Shown one piece after another: positions 44,255 to 55,349 of a stretch of DNA of 64,000 bases (its first letter is position 1; every line of letters begins with the position of its first letter). The notes under the pieces are model-generated. The model was not told the origin of the DNA. It ran no database searches and was given only the letters and a program-made list of their open reading frames with translations. Source of the DNA: Simmondsia chinensis (Eukaryota; Streptophyta; Magnoliopsida; Caryophyllales; Simmondsiaceae); the NCBI GenBank assembly GCA_018398585.1, contig JAGTTD010000008.1:27519208-27583207 (forward strand), given 5' to 3'. The position numbers and the translations under genes are program-made.

Positions 44255-46493
44255 TGTTGGGAAAAACATAAAAATTTTGTTGGAAAATAAACTCTGATGC
44301 CGACTATTGGGTTCACAGTTCTCAACTATGGTCACAACAATAGGCACCTATTAGAGCACTTAGAGTAGGAGAATCTTCTCTCTACCTAAGCCCCCTGTCG
44401 GAGAGCCACGCTTCGTGACACCTCACGTGTGAGAGTTCCCGGGAATAGGTTTATCTCTATAAACCCTTTGCCCTAATACCGGTTGTTAGGATGAATTTCA
44501 AAAATTCTCCCTAAAGATTACGCAGCGGAACAGGTTTAGAATTCATAACTCTAAACCTATGGTTGATTTAAAATTCCTAATTTTAAATCTACTAACTTAA
44601 ATTCATAATTTAAATCAACAGATTTAAATTCTTAATTTAGATCTACAGGCATTTTACTTTAATATATTCATAACAATACATAAACTTAAACAGGCATAAT
44701 AACGAATATTGTAAATAAATAGAAAAGTGAAAGAGAATAAAGAAAGAAGAACATACCTGAAATTGCTCCAATAAAAGAAGAGCCAGAAAGACAATAATAT
44801 TCTTCAAAAATGAGACCCCGAGACCTTCTGCGAAATGACCTCGAATTGCCCGGAGGGTGGGCTCCAAAAAATATTAAACTAAGGAAAGAAAAATTTTAAC
44901 GAAAATTTTTCTCTCCAATTAGATCTCCGAAACAATTTCAGAAGCCCTAGATAAATATTTCAACTCTATTGCCAAACCTCGGAATAAGCCCCTCTATTTA
45001 TAGAAATATACCACGCATAGTTCAACTTAAAACGCGTCGTTTTGTTTAAAAAAATTAACTAAAACGTAGCGTTTCAACGTCTAGCTCACACGTGCTCTGG
45101 CCTGTCACCGTGTGCCACATGTCACCACGTGATTGGTCCCCGCGTGGGGACGCGGATAGCCCTTGTGGGCTTCCAAGCGCACGACACGTGTCCTGCGCTG
45201 GTTCGTTGGATCCGAGACGCACGGATCACGAGCTGTGTTGTTTCTCTTTGTTTTTTTTTTTTTTTTTTTTTTGCTTTGTTTCCCACATGTAAAAACTCAT
45301 CCTATGAATTTTAATTTTTTAAAATTATTTTATTTAATAATTTTTTAAATTTTTATTCATCTCATGAATAATATTTGGCAAAATTAATTTTACCCATCTT
45401 ATGGATAAATAATTCATCTCAAGAATTATTTAATATTTTTTCAATGGCAATAAATACAGAGGCTTGTGCGGGGACCTCAGGGACAATTTAAATCTAGCTC
45501 CAAATGGGTTAAATTAAACCATCTCAAGATATTAATTTAATTACCTTTTAATGAGACTTAATTCCACTGAATTAATCTCACTGCACTCCAGACATAAATT
45601 ATTTATTGGATATCTCCCTTATAGACTGTAATTATGACAACAACCCCTCCACTAGACGTCCACGACAAAGGAAAAATATAACCACTACTATTATCCTTCT
45701 CACAACTTCTCCATTAGTTACCGACTTGCCCTTCACTGAATAATTTATTTATACTTGAACATATTTACAGTATAAATTTTAAACGTCAAACACTTAGAAT
45801 ACTTTGGCCAAAGTTTCCAAACTATTCAAATATTTGCGAATCAACTAAGGGGACACCTGTATCTCATAAGAGATTGTAGATTCCCTATTGAATACCTGAT
45901 CCTTGTCACACTTCAGGCCGCTACCCCTTGTACGTGGGATTTCAGTCATTCATTTAGACCTTACTTATAGTATACCAAAGTAACTAACGCTCCATGCACA
46001 AGTCCAGAATAACCTTAGGATTTAGAGTCCTCGTTCAAACAGTACAACGTGAATCACTCATCTCCGATAGTAGTCTAGAAATAAATAACCCACATGGTCC
46101 AACTCAGTGTGTCAATCTTATTAAACACACTAACTTAACACTTTTGGATCTCCATCCACATGACCAAGACAAGCCATCTAAAGTGTCACGTTATAGTCTT
46201 AACATACAAGTTGTCCGAACTTGTCTTCGACTACGAGTCTTTCAAACAACAATCCATACCATTTGTTCCAAGTCTATCTGTGGCTTAGTCTCATAAACCA
46301 CTTAGACCAAACATGTAAATTGTAGTCTGAGGACTACACCTATCTCATGGACGTCTCCCAAAAGAAAATCACATGCAGTATAAATGCTTACTTACACCAA
46401 TTTAACTAGGAAACGACTAAAACTTCAATTTTATTTATTTATTAAAATAATATATCCATAATAAATCTGGATTTCAGGACACTGTTCCTAACA
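44255..46493 (-). repeat. Solo LTR of 2,239 bp
   Basis: Ends TGTTGGGAAAAAC (left) and CCTAACA (right), flanked by a perfect 5-bp duplication GTGCC (44250-44254 and 46494-46498). On the minus strand it starts TGTTAGGAACAGTGTCCTG. A TATA box TATAAATA at 44995-45002, about 1.49 kb from that start, fixes the orientation and gives a very long U3. It contains a T run (45252-45273) and no coding sequence. It comes from a large-LTR family (copia or gypsy not decided) that has no internal part here, so the element was lost by LTR-LTR recombination. Confidence 0.88.
44995..45002 (-). promoter_or_regulatory. TATA box of the solo LTR
   Basis: TATAAATAGAGGGGC on the minus strand, a strong plant TATA context. 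Confidence 0.65.
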
Positions 46494-46599
46494 GTGCCAA
46501 CAAGCAATAGGGCTATCAACCTGAGGATGGAGGCAAAGTCAGCATAGGAAATTGGAGCAATTTCTCAGTGGTTTTAAAGAATCTTAAGATGTGAAGAAA

Positions 46600-48140
46600 T
46601 CAAAAGTTAAGGGCAAGTGTTTTTGAGCGCTTGATCACAATAGAGACAGCACAAAGAAAAAGTTAAGTTTTGAAGCCCTAACAGTCATATCTATAGACTC
46701 GCGAGAATGAAAGAATTTAAAACGTCAAACGATGTTCTTTCGAGCTCCCGATAGACGTTGGAGGTCAAATCATGTATATTTTTTACCCGTAGGAAATCAT
46801 AAATTACCAATGGCTAAAAGTGATGCATTTGTTTACACCCCAAAATCGAGAGAGTTCGAACGACACCATTTTAGGGCAAAGTGCCACGCGCTTGTTATAT
46901 GAGGCCATCCTTGTGGAAGATAGGGCCTCTAGGTGCTAATATAACGGTGTCTCAAGCCTAGCTACTTAAGGAATTTGAAACTCAATTAAGGGTATCAGCT
47001 ACTCAAGGTTTGAGATGGTTAAGGAGGGTGCAAGGCGCTCGAGCTCAAGGGACTTCCTAGAAGGATGCAAGACAATTGGTTCCCAAGCTCGAGGCAGCTA
47101 CTTAGAGCGCAATTTTAGATACATGAGCCTCATGCCTATCCAACAGAACGCGGGGAATCTAGAAGAAACTCCAACAGAAAAGGCAGACATGAGCTTCCAG
47201 AAAGAGGCTCGAGCACACCAATTAAGTGCACGTTCACTGCCCGTTCATGCGCCAAAGGAGCTTGAAGGCAATATGTGAAGAAAATGCGGTGGAATTAGGA
47301 TGCATGAGTTATTTCTTTTTTCTAATAATAAGAGAAAATATTTTGTATTTGTGAAGTGTCCAAAACCACTCATACAAAATTTTTCAAGTTTCTTTATAGT
47401 ACACTTGTGCATTTTATCTAGGAGTAGCATAACTTAACTTAGCCTACCGTAGCATAGATCTTTGTTGTACTTGCTGTTATCAAAGTAATATAGCTCTTCA
47501 GGGTTTAGGTATGAGCTCTCGGTTTTAATCTATTCCCAAAATTGACAAGTTAAGAATAGAGGCTTTAGCTTAAGGCTTTGACGGCCAAGGCTTGATCTTA
47601 ATTGTATTGGTCTTAATACTATTGTCACTGCTTAATAAATTAAATGAACTTAGGTTTGCGTTGTTATTTAACGGCTTTGATGGCTAAGGCTTTACCTTGA
47701 TTGCATTAATCCTTAACTAGTAATCCAAAAATGATTTTCTTCATTTTATTCTTGTCAAACTTTAACTCATTCGTGTTATTACAGGTCAAGGGTGCCAGGC
47801 CTAACAATCGGATTGGCTCAGGCCTGTAAGTGGACTATTAAGCTCTTATGTTTGTCTTGACCCTAGTTCCTAACTTTTAAGTGTATGAGAAAAGGTGTTT
47901 GTGGATCTTGCTCCATCACTATAACTGCCACTTGAGTTAGTTCCATGTCCCTTTAATTTTTTATCAACTTATGTATTTAAAAATCCAAAATAGAATATAA
48001 AAAGTAACCTTAATTGGAGCATAAGAAAAATCAACGTGTTTATTAACAGAAGTTGAATACAAAAAAAGCACCATCCCTTTTCTTCGAAAAGATGAGTGGT
48101 TGAGGTCAAAAACATGTGGTCCGAAAATTAGTCTCACTCC
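46600..48140. other. Unassigned, no gene seen
   Basis: Probably the 3' part of the Ogre/Tat-like element. A degraded direct repeat (GGCTTTGACGGCCAAGGCTT at ~47573 and GGCTTTGATGGCTAAGGCTT at ~47673) is visible. No LTR matching 32074-32990 was found. Confidence 0.4.
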
Positions 48141-48143
48141 CTA

Positions 48144-49250
48144 TCACAGCGAGTCCAATTTGCACGTTTGTTTGAATTTGTATTTATGGCGACCACATTC
48201 ACATTTAATAGACAAATAAAGGAAACACCCACTTCTTAAAGTAGTTTCTTTTGGCCTTAATCTTCTCATGAACCTCCCTACACCACCATCAGGATTCTCG
48301 CTATTTTGGTGCCCCTCCTTTGATTTGCCTACTTCGCGTGCCATGCATTTAATCTTCTGTGCCATTCAGCTCCACATTTTGTACTCATCCCCCTCCAAGT
48401 CTTAGTCAATCTAAGTGTGTTCTCCTGCTTTAAAAGTTTGGTACTCGTCTACCTTCAACTCCCGCCAATGAATGCATGGGTACACAGGTTTGTTAATTTT
48501 CTTGACCCTTTTTAATCCTTCACATCAGCAAACAACACACTCTGTTGCATGGATTGGCCTTCCCTGGGGATAACCTTACTATTCAAACAATCTTGTGGCT
48601 GCTCTTCCTTAGTAGTATAGTCAATCTAGGTCCTAGCCCCACCACTCTTATATGTGAGGACGTGCTCTTCTCGTTCTCAAAAAAGGTGTTAGTAACTATT
48701 AGCTTATAAGCCATCATGAAGTCCACAATAGCTTTACCCTCCTCATTTCTAGTGCCAAACCTAGAGCCTCCATGGTAGGTCATGTGGCCTCTATAACCTT
48801 GCCCACATTCCCATTAAATTTCCCACCTATCATGATTTGTTTGCTCTAGGGTATACCTTGCATTGTTGTATCTAAGTCCTCCTAGAATCTAGCTTTTTCC
48901 TGCTTTGTTAACCCCTCCTATGAGGCATAGGCACTAATGACCTTCAAGATCTCCTTGTCCATAGCCAACTTGATGCTGATGATCCTATCCCCAAGCCTAG
49001 ACACACCCACTACTTTGTCTTTTATATCCCTATAGATACTTAGCTTTCATTCCAACCCATTTAGTCTCTTGAAGACTTAGGATGTTAATCTTTCTCTTCA
49101 TCATCATTTAGGCTACCTTAAAACTCTTCTTTGCTAAGATGTTGATATTTAGTGTCCCAAATAGAAGGCTTCCCTCATCATTTTGACTAACCCAACCCTT
49201 ACTAAACCTATTTGAAGATGGCCTCTAGGTCTGAGCTCCATAGATGCTAA
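48144..49250 (-). pseudogene. RTE-clade LINE endonuclease fragment
   Basis: Minus strand, reading from 49250 down: LFGTLNINILAKKSF, KRKINILSLQETKWVG (typical RTE endonuclease start with the Glu), then damaged middle, then THGG-like HGGSRFGTRNEEGKAIVDFMMAYKLIVTNTFF, which matches the RTE GERNxxGxxLLDF region. Further on, MAQKIKCMAREVGKSKEG resembles the linker before RT. The reverse transcriptase itself is absent. Stops and small gaps are frequent. Confidence 0.75.
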
Positions 49251-49464
49251 AAATCATTGACTAATCTGCCAACAAGCAGAAGGACATTGTGGAATATGTT
49301 TGTGAAACATTGTACTTAAAGACATATTCAGAGGGCTTTGATCTAAGATTATTGAGCTGTGATCTCGACATATTTCTAACAAAGCCTTGAACACCTTGGC
49401 ACTAGATAATCACGTCTTTTCTGTATAAAGGCCACTTTAAGATCAAGCCATCTCCTTCATTTTA

Positions 49465-49860
49465 AGTGCTAGATCATCACGGGATATATATATATACATC
49501 TTATGTGCATGTTGCCAAGAATGAAACATGGCTTTGTTCTAAGTATTCCTTCCCAGCATGCATCATGTTAAATTGACATAAACTCACTCAAGTGCACAAG
49601 TCCTGAGCTAAATCATCATGGAACATATACTAACGTCTTACATGCAATCCGATAAGAAAGAAATCTTGCTTAGTTATAGATAGTACTTATCATACACTCA
49701 ATCACATTCTAAGAATCACATTCAATTACCAAGCTTTCGGCTTTGTTATGAAGGCTAGATCATCATTGGACATATATTAATGTCATAGATGCAATCCGAC
49801 AAGAAAGACAACCGGCTTTGTTATGGATATTCATTCTTCTCATGCACTTAAATAAGATAA
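49465..49860 (+). repeat. Three degraded ~140-bp tandem repeats
   Basis: Shared words: GCTAGATCATCA.GG.ATATAT, then CTTA.ATGCAATCCGA.AAGAAAG, then GGCTTTGTTATGGATA near 49467, 49608 and 49747. No coding signal. Confidence 0.65.
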
Positions 49861-49889
49861 ATTTTAGTCGCACATTCAAAGTGCACGAG

Positions 49890-50409
49890 TGATGCAGCGC
49901 AGAAGGAAGAAAATTGAGAAAGGAATGTTCAACGGCTTATGTTTAAACTCTTATTGCAAAAATAATTAATAAACAAAGGGGAAAAGTTTAAACCCTAATT
50001 CTCACAACCTAGAAATAGAGGAAAACACACAAACAATTGAGAGAATCTAAAAATTGAATGAATGCTAAAAACTCTAGTCATCCTTTCCATTAAATAGAGG
50101 ACTTTCCTGTCTAAAATTAAAAGGGATAAATAAAAAAACTCATGATTAAATCTAGTAGTCTATATTAAACTCTCCTCCTTGAAGTTAAACTCTTTTTGCC
50201 TAGACCGATTCCTTACTTACGGGTCCTCTACCTCACCAAGCTATCCAACTCGCAAAAATCCATCCCGCCATGCATGTGCCAAAGCACATACATTAAACTC
50301 CTTGCCTAAGCATGTCCCAACTCACCCATCCCCAATCTCGTAAATTTGCAGATTGTTGGTTTGGCCCGCCAATATGCCTAAGCGTCCAACCAAAATGCGG
50401 GTTGCATCA
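49890..50409 (-). repeat. Solo LTR of the 17.6-kb gypsy family
   Basis: 520 bp with extended inverted ends TGATGCA..TGCATCA and flanking ACGAG (49885-49889) and AAGAG (50410-50414), 4 of 5 alike. On the minus strand it has GCGAGTTGGATAGCTTGG, as in the LTRs at 17610, 19640 and 28550. No primer site or coding part adjoins it. Confidence 0.78.
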
Positions 50410-50656
50410 AAGAGTCGTACTTTGTTCTAGAATTAAATACTCTTCAAGCGTAAATTAAATTGGTTTGAGATGTTAATTTAATTACAGGCATGTTCCCTTA
50501 AAGATGAGAAGACTTTAATATTTGTCTTGATCTCAAACGACCAATAGTTTGGCTACCAAAAACCTAGATTCTCTGCTCACACAAATATCAAATCATGCAC
50601 GGTACTTCATCCGCGCATATTATTAATAAAAATATAAGTGAACAATAGGTAATTTT

Positions 50657-50862
50657 TTATATTTTCATGATGCTCATCCTAAAATTTGAATAAACCACTA
50701 CATTGTCGGGCATAAAAACATGTATCATGGGGAAAGTTTTTGCTATGGATAGGTTTTCAAAGGCATGTTTTAGGAGCTTTTTTTTTTGTTTAATGTATTC
50801 TTGCTTTGAAGCTTTCCTTTTTTCATAAGTTAATCCTGTTGTGTAGCAATGGAAACCATCGT
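50657..50862 (-). CDS. Unknown open frame joined to RNase H remnant
   Basis: Up to 83 codons, of which about 68 lie beyond the RNase H similarity. It follows the second RNase H of the Tat copy (TEYEA) abruptly and shows a basic, helical-looking sequence (EKRKASKQEYIKQKKKLLKHAF). I do not recognise it. It does not match the RNase H continuation seen in the other copy at 6100-6300. It may be a fragment of another gene or element brought in by a rearrangement; it may not be coding at all. Confidence 0.3.
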
Positions 50863-51700
50863 TAGCATCCTTCTGCCTCATACTCGGTTTTGTTGCTAGT
50901 TTCTTCAAAGTTTAATCTTATCGCGTATTTTGCACATTCTCCTTCTGGATTTACCAGTACTATTCTCGCACCGAGACCTCCTTGATTTACAGAGCCATCC
51001 ACGAACACTTTCCACACAGAATTTTCCTTGAAGGGTGTCGTCAACTAGGGTATTTCAGAGAAAGTCACATTCTACCAGGAAATCAGCTAAGGCTTGTGTT
51101 TTGATAGCTTTCCTGGGTGAATAGCATACGTCATATTCTGAAAGTTCCACAGCCCGTCCTATCATTCTCCTTGAACAGTCTAGCTTTGTAACTAGCTTTT
51201 TAAAAGGAAGGTTGGTAAGCACGAATATGATGTGGACCTGAAAATAAGGTCTTAGCTTATGCGCTGCTGCCACTAGTGCCAACGTGGTTTTTTCAATAGC
51301 GGGATGCCTTCTTTCTAGATCTTTGAGGGTATAACTTACAAAATATCCCGGAGTTGTTGTCCTTCGCGGTTAGCCACCAGAACTGCACTTGTGGTATTTT
51401 CAGAGGCAGCTAGGTAAACACTTAACTCCTCGTTTGGATCAGGTGAGCTGATGATAGGGAGGTGTGCCAGATGTTGGTTCAATTGGCTAAACACGTGCTC
51501 ACATTCTTTGTTCCAATAGAAAGGTCGTTTGTTTCATAATATCTTAAAAAATGGCAAAGCCTTCTCAGTAAAACGACTAAACCGGTTTAGAGAAGCAAGG
51601 CAGCCAGCCAGTTTTTGGACATCCCTAGGAGAGCGAGGGGATTCCATTTCTAGTATGGCACGTACCTTCTCCAATTTCCAGTTCGTATTTTTCTAGGGGT
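50862..51700 (-). pseudogene. pol: RT C-terminus and RNase H pair of the second Tat copy
   Basis: Starts directly in the RT connection (ILEMESPRSPRDVQKLAGCL) with no palm or fingers, so the YVDD active site is deleted. Then come ENTTSAVLVANREGQQ and the RNase H tether LADFLVEC (51282-51055). The second RNase H follows (51044-50862): VFVDGSVNQGG with its first Asp and NKTEYEA with its Glu, where it ends. Stops separate the blocks. Confidence 0.82.
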
Positions 51701-51801
51701 GGAGGGGTTGAGTTCAGATTCAGAGATGGTCTGAGCTCGACGGACTCAGCAGCCGTTATCACTAAGTTAGGGAAGGTATGGTAGTATTTAGACATTGAAC
51801 C

Positions 51802-52164
51802 CTAACTGCTGCGTACTGTCATGATGTTGCCAATATTAGATTCAAACTTCATAGTCAGATGATAGGTGGAGACCACGGCTTCTAAATGGTTCAAGGAGGG
51901 TCTTCCCATAATCAAATTATATGCAGAAGGAGCGTCTCTGCCCAGAAATTCAAACTTTAATGTTCGTTGTTCCCAATTACCATGAAAAGTCATAGCTAAC
52001 ATTATCTTACCTTGGAGTACTATGGGATTTCCCGTGAATCTAACAATAGGGCATGGCGCGGGGAGGAGTGCGGTAGTTGATATTCCCATTCTAGTATAAC
52101 AGTTTGAAGAAAGTACATTTACAGAACTCCCTTGATCAATCAATATTCGACGCATGGTATGCAT
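51802..52164 (-). pseudogene. Protease of the second Tat copy
   Basis: 120 open codons in the gag frame, after stops at about 52204 and 52180. The active site is DQGSS, as in the first copy, followed by VNVLSSNCYTRMG and SAYNLIMGRPSLNHL. This part is better kept than in the copy at 4.2 kb, with no stop inside the domain. Confidence 0.85.
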
Positions 52165-52203
52165 CTTGATTTCTTATACACGGGATCCAACCTGTCGTTT
52201 TCC

Positions 52204-53498
52204 TTATCTGTTTTTTTGTTTCGGTTGGAAGGATGGATGTTTTCCCACAATAGTAGCAACAACCTTCGGTGAATTGTTAGGGTTTTCAGTACCATCATTA
52301 TTACTTCGGCTCTTTCCGGTTTTTATTCTCTTCATATCCGCATATTCCATCCATGGCACCGTGCGTTTGGCCTCATTCATACAGTTTTCTAAAGTGTGGC
52401 ATTCTTCCGTGTTATGGGAGGAAATTTGGTGGTATGCGCACCAGCTGGTCTTGTCACTCTTATGGGGAATGCTACAGGGGTCTTCAAATGGTTCCATTGT
52501 CTTGACCTCTAAGAGTGGCGGTGCAATGTCTTGTTGGATTGGCAGTTTAAAAATGGGACTAGGCTTTCTTGTGGGATGAAATTTTCTTCGTGGTGGCCTA
52601 AAATCTTCTTTTTGTATTGGCGATGTTCCTGTCTGAACCCCTTCGAGTTTTGGTGTTACTTCCATTACGTCTTCAGTAGAGATATATTTATTGGCTTTGA
52701 GCCAAAGTTCATCGATGGTCAAAGGCGGCCCCTTGGCGAGTGGAAATTTTAAGTTAGAGTTCTGTAACCCTTTGATGAAGGCGAAAATGGCAGTTTCATA
52801 AGACAAGCTCACAACATCAATCATAGCATGCATAAAACGTCGTACATAACTTCTTAGGGGTACGAACTCATGTTGCTGGAGCTTAAGGAAATGTGCGGCT
52901 GTCTTTCTTCTCCTTTTATTGCTGACAAAATGGAGCACAAATCGCTCTAAAATTTCGGAAAAGCTATCAATAGATGAGTTTGGGGGAGACGCAAACCAAT
53001 TTTGTGCAATTCCTACAAGGTAGCCAGAAGGTATTTGCACCATATATCTTCTACCAAACCTGTAAGTACATTCGCGCCACAAAATCCAGCTAAGTGATCT
53101 TTCGGATCTTGAGTTCCATCAAATAAATCAATATTTGGATTCTTCACCTTTCCCACTTGGGCCAAAAGGATCCGTGGTGTGAATGGCGAATGAGTCCCTA
53201 GCACAGGAGGCGTGGTGACTGACCCGGGGATCTTTCTGCTATTCTTCTTTGCGTGATTTTGATGAGTGTTTGCTATGGATTCGGTGACCCCGTTTCGGCT
53301 TTGAGCTCGAGGGTGTTTGGACATCCTTTGAGTAGCCGTAAACCAACTAGGGTCTGGGATTTGTTCCATGTTATTACTGGGTATTTGTGCGAGGAGTAGG
53401 CTTATATGATGTTGGAGCTGATTGAACTGTTCTTGAGTTACATAACCTGGATTATGAGGTCCTTCATTGGGAGCAATCGAACAGCTTGTGTTTGACAT
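52204..53498 (-). pseudogene. gag: gag of the second Tat copy, frameshifted
   Basis: ATG at 53498. The first 162 codons end in the capsid start (DPKDHLAGF). The remaining 293 codons (53082-52204) are in another frame, the break lying near 53050. Capsid words: AQNWFASPP, RFVLHFVSNKRRRKTAAHFLK, RSYVRRFMHAMIDV. The zinc-knuckle-like CAYHQISSHNTEEC again has the CX2HX4HX4C spacing, showing that His at the second position is a family trait. Confidence 0.87.
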
Positions 53499-53534
53499 GA
53501 GAAGAGTTTTAATTCCTTTCCCACAGACAACAAT

Positions 53535-53891
53535 TGTTTTGAGGTTTTTTTGGTAAGGTTCGAGGTGAGGTTCGAAAAGGGGGAACCGAGCTCAAGTTCC
53601 TCCCCCTTTTTGCCTTCTAGTGCTCTTTGTATTTATAGGGAACGGAGAGGGATTGGCGTTATTAGTGAAAGGAGGCGGTAGTAGAGAGAGGCGGGCGGTA
53701 TTTTGGTGGGAGGAGACAGGCCCTCTGTGGAGTAAGGAAAAGGGAGTACCGTATGCTTATTAGTCAAGTAGGTAACAAACAAATGTCAATCTTCCCTAAG
53801 AGCCCAGCGGTATGCTAGGGAAGAGCCTTCCATATGATTGCTGGACAGTACCGCCTCACGGTACTGCTTTCAGTTATGGGTGTCCTTAACA
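53535..53891 (-). repeat. 5' LTR of the second Tat copy
   Basis: 357 bp, start TGTTAAGGACACCC, end CCTCAAAACA, TATA box TATAAATA at 53630-53637. The primer site is worn (ATTGTTGTCTGTGGGAAAGG). U3 differs strongly from the LTR at 2308, but the part near GAGCTCGGT..CCTCC/CCCC is shared. Confidence 0.82.
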
Positions 53892-54544
53892 AATGCCTAA
53901 TTATAAAGTCATAAATTCTTAACTTTGGCTTTGGTACCAATGTAAATCCAATTATATGCGTAAAAGACAATGCATAAACATCAATGCAATTAACACACAC
54001 ATTCTTAGGCATCTTAAAACTTCATAATTTCTATCTTTTTCAAGTCAAACAGCGTACCTTAGTTATTTGCAATCCCTCTCTTAATCATTTTCTCCAATCT
54101 AACCAAGTTCGCCATCAAATCAGACCAAGAAGCCATTTTCATGAACGAAAATGAGTCTTAAGATTGTTAGAACAATTTGTAGAAAACACACAAATTCGTT
54201 AGAGAAATAATAGAACAGGTATTTAAATCAATATCACGGGCTTAAAGGCACGTTGAGAACTGCTTTCATTGAGACTTATTTTTTGAATACAAAAAGAGTC
54301 TAAGGGATATGATAAAATCTGACAACATTGCGAGAGTAAAAGTATAGAGAGAAGAAGATAACCGAGAGTTTTTAAGAGGAGAAGACAATGATATTCTTCA
54401 CACACATGCAAATGTCTTTGGGGGGCATTAAATAGAGGTCCCATGTATCCCTTCATGAAGAGACATGTGTTTTTATGAAGAGACATATCCTTCAAACTAT
54501 ATTTAAATAATTTTTTAAAATTCATAAATACCTGCGTAAAATAA
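53892..54544. other. No gene seen
   Basis: AT-rich. Open frames of 65 and 111 codons on the minus strand show no family resemblance. Confidence 0.45.
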
Positions 54545-55349
54545 GAGTCGGTTCCCAAAATAATGCTGAAAAATAAAAATATAAAAAAAATAATGCCAAA
54601 AAATGAATAATTACCAATCTACTGTTGAACCGCGTTTAGAAAACGCGGTTCACTCCAAAAATAACCGAATTAATTTTTTTCAGTTATAAAACTCGTCTTA
54701 AAGACGCGTTTTATGTGAAAATAAACCGCGTTCAAGGTTCATTTGAAGATAAACCGCGTCTTTAAGACGTGGTTTATATATGACTAAAACGCGTCTTGAA
54801 GACGCGGTTCATACAATTGTAAAAGACAAGTCTTGAAGGCAAGGACGCCCACGCTCGAAACGAATTCAAAATTAAATGGATGAAATGACTATACACGAAG
54901 GGTCACGCGTGAATTCTGTAAGAGAAAATGTCATAATGTATTGACGTACAAGATGAAAAAGGAGCACGAGGCTCTGTTACCAGCTAGTAGCAGTGAAATA
55001 TATGACGGTAATATTTATTTATGTTTCATTTTTTTGAACATTTATTTATGTTTTATTTATATTATTTTTTATATAGTAGTTCGTTATTTATATATATCTA
55101 TTAGTTTATTATTTATGTTGTTTAACTCATAAAGCATTATAACCGCGTTTACTAAACGCGGTTTATATATTTGTAAACCGCGTTTTATAAACGCGGTTTA
55201 TGCTTTGTATAATTTTTTGCTCTTGATGCGGTTATTTTTACTTATAACCCCGTTTTTTGAACGCGGTTCAATAGTAGATTGGTAAATATTTATTTTTTAG
55301 CATTATTTTTTTATTTTTTATTTTTTAGCATTATTTTGGGAACCGACTC
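54545..55349. mobile_element. Palindrome-rich DNA element with ~105-bp inverted termini
   Basis: Left end GAGTCGGTTCCCAAAATAAT and right end its reverse complement; the match extends with few differences through ACCAATCTACTGTTGAACCG. Next to the termini and inside lie at least seven imperfect palindromes of one kind (AACCGCGTTTA.AAACGCGGTT). The long terminal repeats suggest a Mutator-like or foldback element. I found no clean target duplication and no transposase, so the superfamily is open. Confidence 0.75.

Larger units (their letters stand above)
32074..46590 (+). mobile_element. Ogre/Tat-like Ty3/gypsy element, decayed, with a nested solo LTR
   Basis: Begins with a ~0.9-kb LTR. A leader full of tandem repeats (33.2-36.6 kb), gag (37.3-39.2), protease (39.9-40.5), RNase H and integrase remnants (40.9-42.1) and an antisense gene (42.2-46.6) follow. 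The core RT is missing. The protease wording (LMDNVAAVNVLPLYML) and the RNase H-tether-second RNase H order are Ogre/Tat-like. A 2,239-bp solo LTR at 44255-46493 splits the antisense gene. I found no 3' LTR, so the right border is open. The repeat array at 36.1 kb also occurs at 60.4-64 kb beside a second copy of this LTR, so the exact architecture is unresolved. Confidence 0.68.
42240..46590 (-). pseudogene. Antisense gene of the Ogre/Tat-like element, split by a solo LTR
   Basis: Minus-strand remnant in the same place as the antisense gene of the element at 2.3 kb. Readable pieces: 46590-46500 (SYADFASILRLIALLL), then after the solo LTR 44128-43943 (SPLLWIVSVGHSRGG, EDASFKEWMFFDKAIR), and further to 42250 a charged coiled-coil-like end. 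The WMFF/KEW wording recalls the WQNKFLWV strip of the Transposase_28-like protein. Stops are frequent. The location and strand support the call more than the sequence does. Confidence 0.5.
50862..53891 (-). mobile_element. Second copy of the Tat family, truncated
   Basis: Minus strand: LTR 53891-53535, primer-site remnant, gag, protease, RT C-terminus, RNase H pair, then a break at about 50862 inside the second RNase H. Gag begins MSNTS.SI and continues EQFNQL as in the element at 2608, so both belong to one family. Integrase, antisense gene, arrays and 3' LTR are missing. Confidence 0.87.

Noticed and set aside
45092..45348. Three overlapping plus-strand open frames
   Set aside because: They lie in the antisense direction of the solo LTR U3 and end in a T run translated as poly-Phe.
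46600..48000. A 3' LTR for the Ogre/Tat-like element
   Set aside because: No shared blocks with 32074-32990 (no GTCGGAG word, no hairpin, no AGCAATAATTG).
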